From contig CM054183.1 of assembly GCA_028829895.1 (NCBI GenBank), positions 73,271,571 to 73,335,570 on the forward strand: DNA of 64,000 nucleotides, given 5' to 3'. The notes beneath the pieces were generated by a model, which ran no database searches, was not told where the DNA came from, and saw only the letters and a list, made by a program, of their open reading frames with translations. This DNA is from Sinotaia quadrata (taxonomy: Eukaryota; Mollusca; Gastropoda; Architaenioglossa; Viviparidae). Made by a program: the position numbers and the translations under genes. Of the stretch, positions 62,241 to 64,000 are shown piece after piece (the stretch's first letter is position 1; each line of letters starts with the position of its first letter).

Positions 62241-62314
62241 ATCTCTGATTAATTTTAAAGGAAAACAACATTTAATTATCTCTGATTAATTTTAAAGGAA
62301 AACAACATTTAATT
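62241..62314 (+). repeat. Tandem duplication, 37-bp unit
   Basis: ATCTCTGATTAATTTTAAAG plus GAAAACAACATTTAATT repeated perfectly once (62241 and 62278). Confidence 0.97.
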
Positions 62315-62561
62315 CAGGGTCAAAAATATGAAAGTGATAAATATTTATTAGTGGGAAAAATTAAAGTCAATAAAGTTATTGTACAACCAACAAAAAAAAA
62401 CTGCATGAGTTATTCATGCTAGCTAAGATAATACATTATTATCATATTATATGCATTCTGATATTGTTGCTGTGAATCATACATGTCAAAGGTATGCTTT
62501 TGCTGAATGAAAACTGTAAACTTTCATGAACATTTTCAATGATAAAGCATATAATACCAAC

Positions 62562-62597
62562 CTCATATACTGGATTAATTTTGCAGAGTCCTGGTGA
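62562..62597 (-). CDS. HECTD4: Probable HECTD4-like 36-nt micro-exon
   Basis: A 36-nt open segment with acceptor TAG at 62598-62600 and donor GTTGGT at 62556-62561, the same donor hexamer as the next exon. It encodes SPGLCKINPVYE in phase 0, joining cleanly to SASPCIQYL. A short exon of this kind is easily missed by gene finders. Support is splice sites, phase and protein-like composition only. Confidence 0.6.
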
Positions 62598-63224
62598 CTA
62601 CACATAGTGGATTAATTACTCTTTCCACTTTGGACATAAAAGAACATACAGACAATACATGCTTTTGCTCAAAATATAACAGATGCACAGGTGATATTTG
62701 CTCAAACTTCAAAATGGTCTCTTTTCAACAAACATATCTTCTTAAAACATTTTTGTATCTTAAGAACATTTCTATATCTGTGTATTATCATAATGAAACA
62801 TCTGATATCTAATTTGTAAACCCATTAGTTTGTAAACCCATGTACCTGACTGTATGACATGGCATGTAGAGTATTTTGTCCATTTAAAATCATAATTTCA
62901 CAAATACATAGTTCGATTAATCTGACCCCTGAGTTATCAATGCAGACATCTCATTTCTTTTTACATGGATTGTTGTTGTTTTTTAAGGACACCTATACAA
63001 ACAAAATATTGCCCCTTAATAGAATTATTTTCTTGTGTGAATACTATTTTACCATCATAAGAGCATATCTCCCTCTTGGCCTGACTGATTTCTAGAACCA
63101 CCATTACATGACATGCCCATTAAGCCCAAACCCACAAGACCTGTGAGATACAAGGACCCATAATTTTTTGCACTCAGTTGCAATGTCACTAAAGTTTGTC
63201 TTTCATATATGCACCAGTGCTAAC

Positions 63225-63264
63225 CTCTCTTCCAGTCTTAAACAGTTCAAGTCCAAATATTCTT
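63225..63264 (-). CDS. HECTD4: Possible HECTD4-like 40-nt micro-exon
   Basis: A 40-nt segment with acceptor CAG at 63265-63267 and donor GTTAGC at 63219-63224. After one base completing a split codon it encodes RIFGLELFKTGRE, ending in phase 0 as the next micro-exon requires. The donor departs from consensus at its fifth position and the acceptor's pyrimidine tract is modest, so this remains tentative. Confidence 0.42.
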
Positions 63265-63267
63265 CTG

Positions 63268-64000
63268 ATCCCAGAAAAGTACACTCAAATTAAATATTCC
63301 TACTAACTGGGTGCAACAAGTGACTTCATTATCTGTATATAGATATTATTAACTGGAACAGCAAGAAAGTGATAGCATAATACCCTTATTCTAGTTCTGC
63401 ATCTTGCTATCCAGAAACCATACAGAACTACATGCATATTCAGGTACCTTCTGCTACGCTTATCTCCTCAAATACAGAATCCTTTCTTCTAAATACAAGT
63501 GTTATAAAATCATTTAATTAAATATTACCATAATACCAAAAACTTTAGGTTTAATAGAAACATAAAGAGATAATAACATTCTGGTACTTCTATTCAACAG
63601 GAATACTTAATATAGTTGTAATAAGATCAATGAATCAAGTAATTTTCACCAATATACATTAAAAGTATTAATTCTGCTGCCTTTACCATGATTCAACTAT
63701 ATTAATTTACCATTATTATCACTGTTTTATCATACTGTGTTAATGAAAGTGAAAGAACGCATTTAAGTTTCGGAAGTGAAGGGAAACAATAATTTGCACT
63801 GGATGAATTATTATTATTGTCACATAATGGCATTACGTAGCCCACACTCACCCTATCTAAAAAAAGACTACATTTAAAACCTATCTCTAGGACAGTTGAC
63901 CCTTACCTCACAGCTAGAGAGTGGCCTAATCAGTAACTCATTTTAAACAGACTATTCAGAGCACAACTCAACCATGCACAACAAATGTACTGGAAAACAA
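63268..64000. other. Intron sequence, nothing firmly recognised
   Basis: The upstream part of the gene continues beyond the window. A GCTGTGAG/GTAAGG donor-like site near 63905 has no convincing exon attached. Confidence 0.45.

Larger units (their letters stand above)
1821..63264 (-). other. HECTD4: HECTD4-like gene, internal portion of the transcription unit (16 exons)
   Basis: The sixteen minus-strand exons listed separately join into about 688 codons without a stop, and every junction keeps codon phase. All introns are GT-AG. The product resembles, from memory of the family, the non-catalytic half of HECTD4, a very large cytosolic E3 ubiquitin ligase whose C-terminal HECT domain transfers ubiquitin through a cysteine. 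The best landmarks are a CUB-like FDPRCSSQYDYD strand, a VEGDTVTFSFEMRSGREHNT segment and an SGGLPF-DLAL segment. The HECT domain and the start codon lie outside the window (below position 1 and above 64000 respectively). Introns run from about 0.26 kb to 11.9 kb and hold nearly all the repeats. Identification is by recalled similarity, not by a search. Confidence 0.88.

Noticed and set aside
63880..63960. Possible further upstream HECTD4 exon ending GCTGTGAG before GTAAGG
   Set aside because: The segment between the nearest acceptor and this donor is only about 19 nt and has no recognisable coding sense.

Overview
This is eukaryotic (metazoan) intronic DNA. It is AT-rich and almost all of it lies inside one very large gene on the minus strand, with repeats filling the introns. 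I assembled sixteen exons, the two most 5' of them tentative, from position 63264 down to 1821. They join with matching codon phase at every GT-AG junction into one uninterrupted segment of about 688 codons. The segment matches what I recall of HECTD4, the giant HECT-type E3 ubiquitin ligase (about 4,000 residues in vertebrates). Neither the true start of the gene nor the catalytic HECT domain is in the window; the segment is an internal part of the non-catalytic half. The organism cannot be named from sequence alone. A lophotrochozoan, possibly a mollusc, is my guess from the mix of introns and repeats and a TTAGGG tract, and it is an inference only.

Layout, low to high coordinates (gene read right to left). 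1-10 kb: the last two exons in the window, two diverged copies of a 1.2 kb unit that carries a terminal-exon-like ORF, a broken RTE-type LINE (3.05-5.88 kb), a detached fragment of a HECTD4 exon (7.58 kb), and the 3' part of an LINE with a restriction-like endonuclease sitting between two TAA microsatellites (7.85-9.24 kb). 10-24 kb: eight exons, plus MITE copies and one copy of an unclassified 0.6 kb module. 24-35 kb: a dead hAT transposase, a complex pogo/Tigger-like element with long inverted repeats, a 170-bp tandem repeat, the inverted second copy of the 0.6 kb module, and a full-length MITE with a hairpin. 35-46 kb: a four-copy 66-bp tandem array, a decayed piggyBac copy, and a well-preserved piggyBac element with matching 13-bp ends and TTAA on both sides. 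46-55 kb: exons, microsatellites and an interstitial telomere-like tract enclosed by inverted arms. 55-64 kb: a 46-bp minisatellite, a second decayed piggyBac copy, and the 5'-most exons including two short ones.

The only functional gene I can support is the HECTD4 orthologue. The rest is mobile-element debris and simple repeats. I saw no rRNA, no tRNA I would defend, no CRISPR array and no prokaryotic gene organisation.
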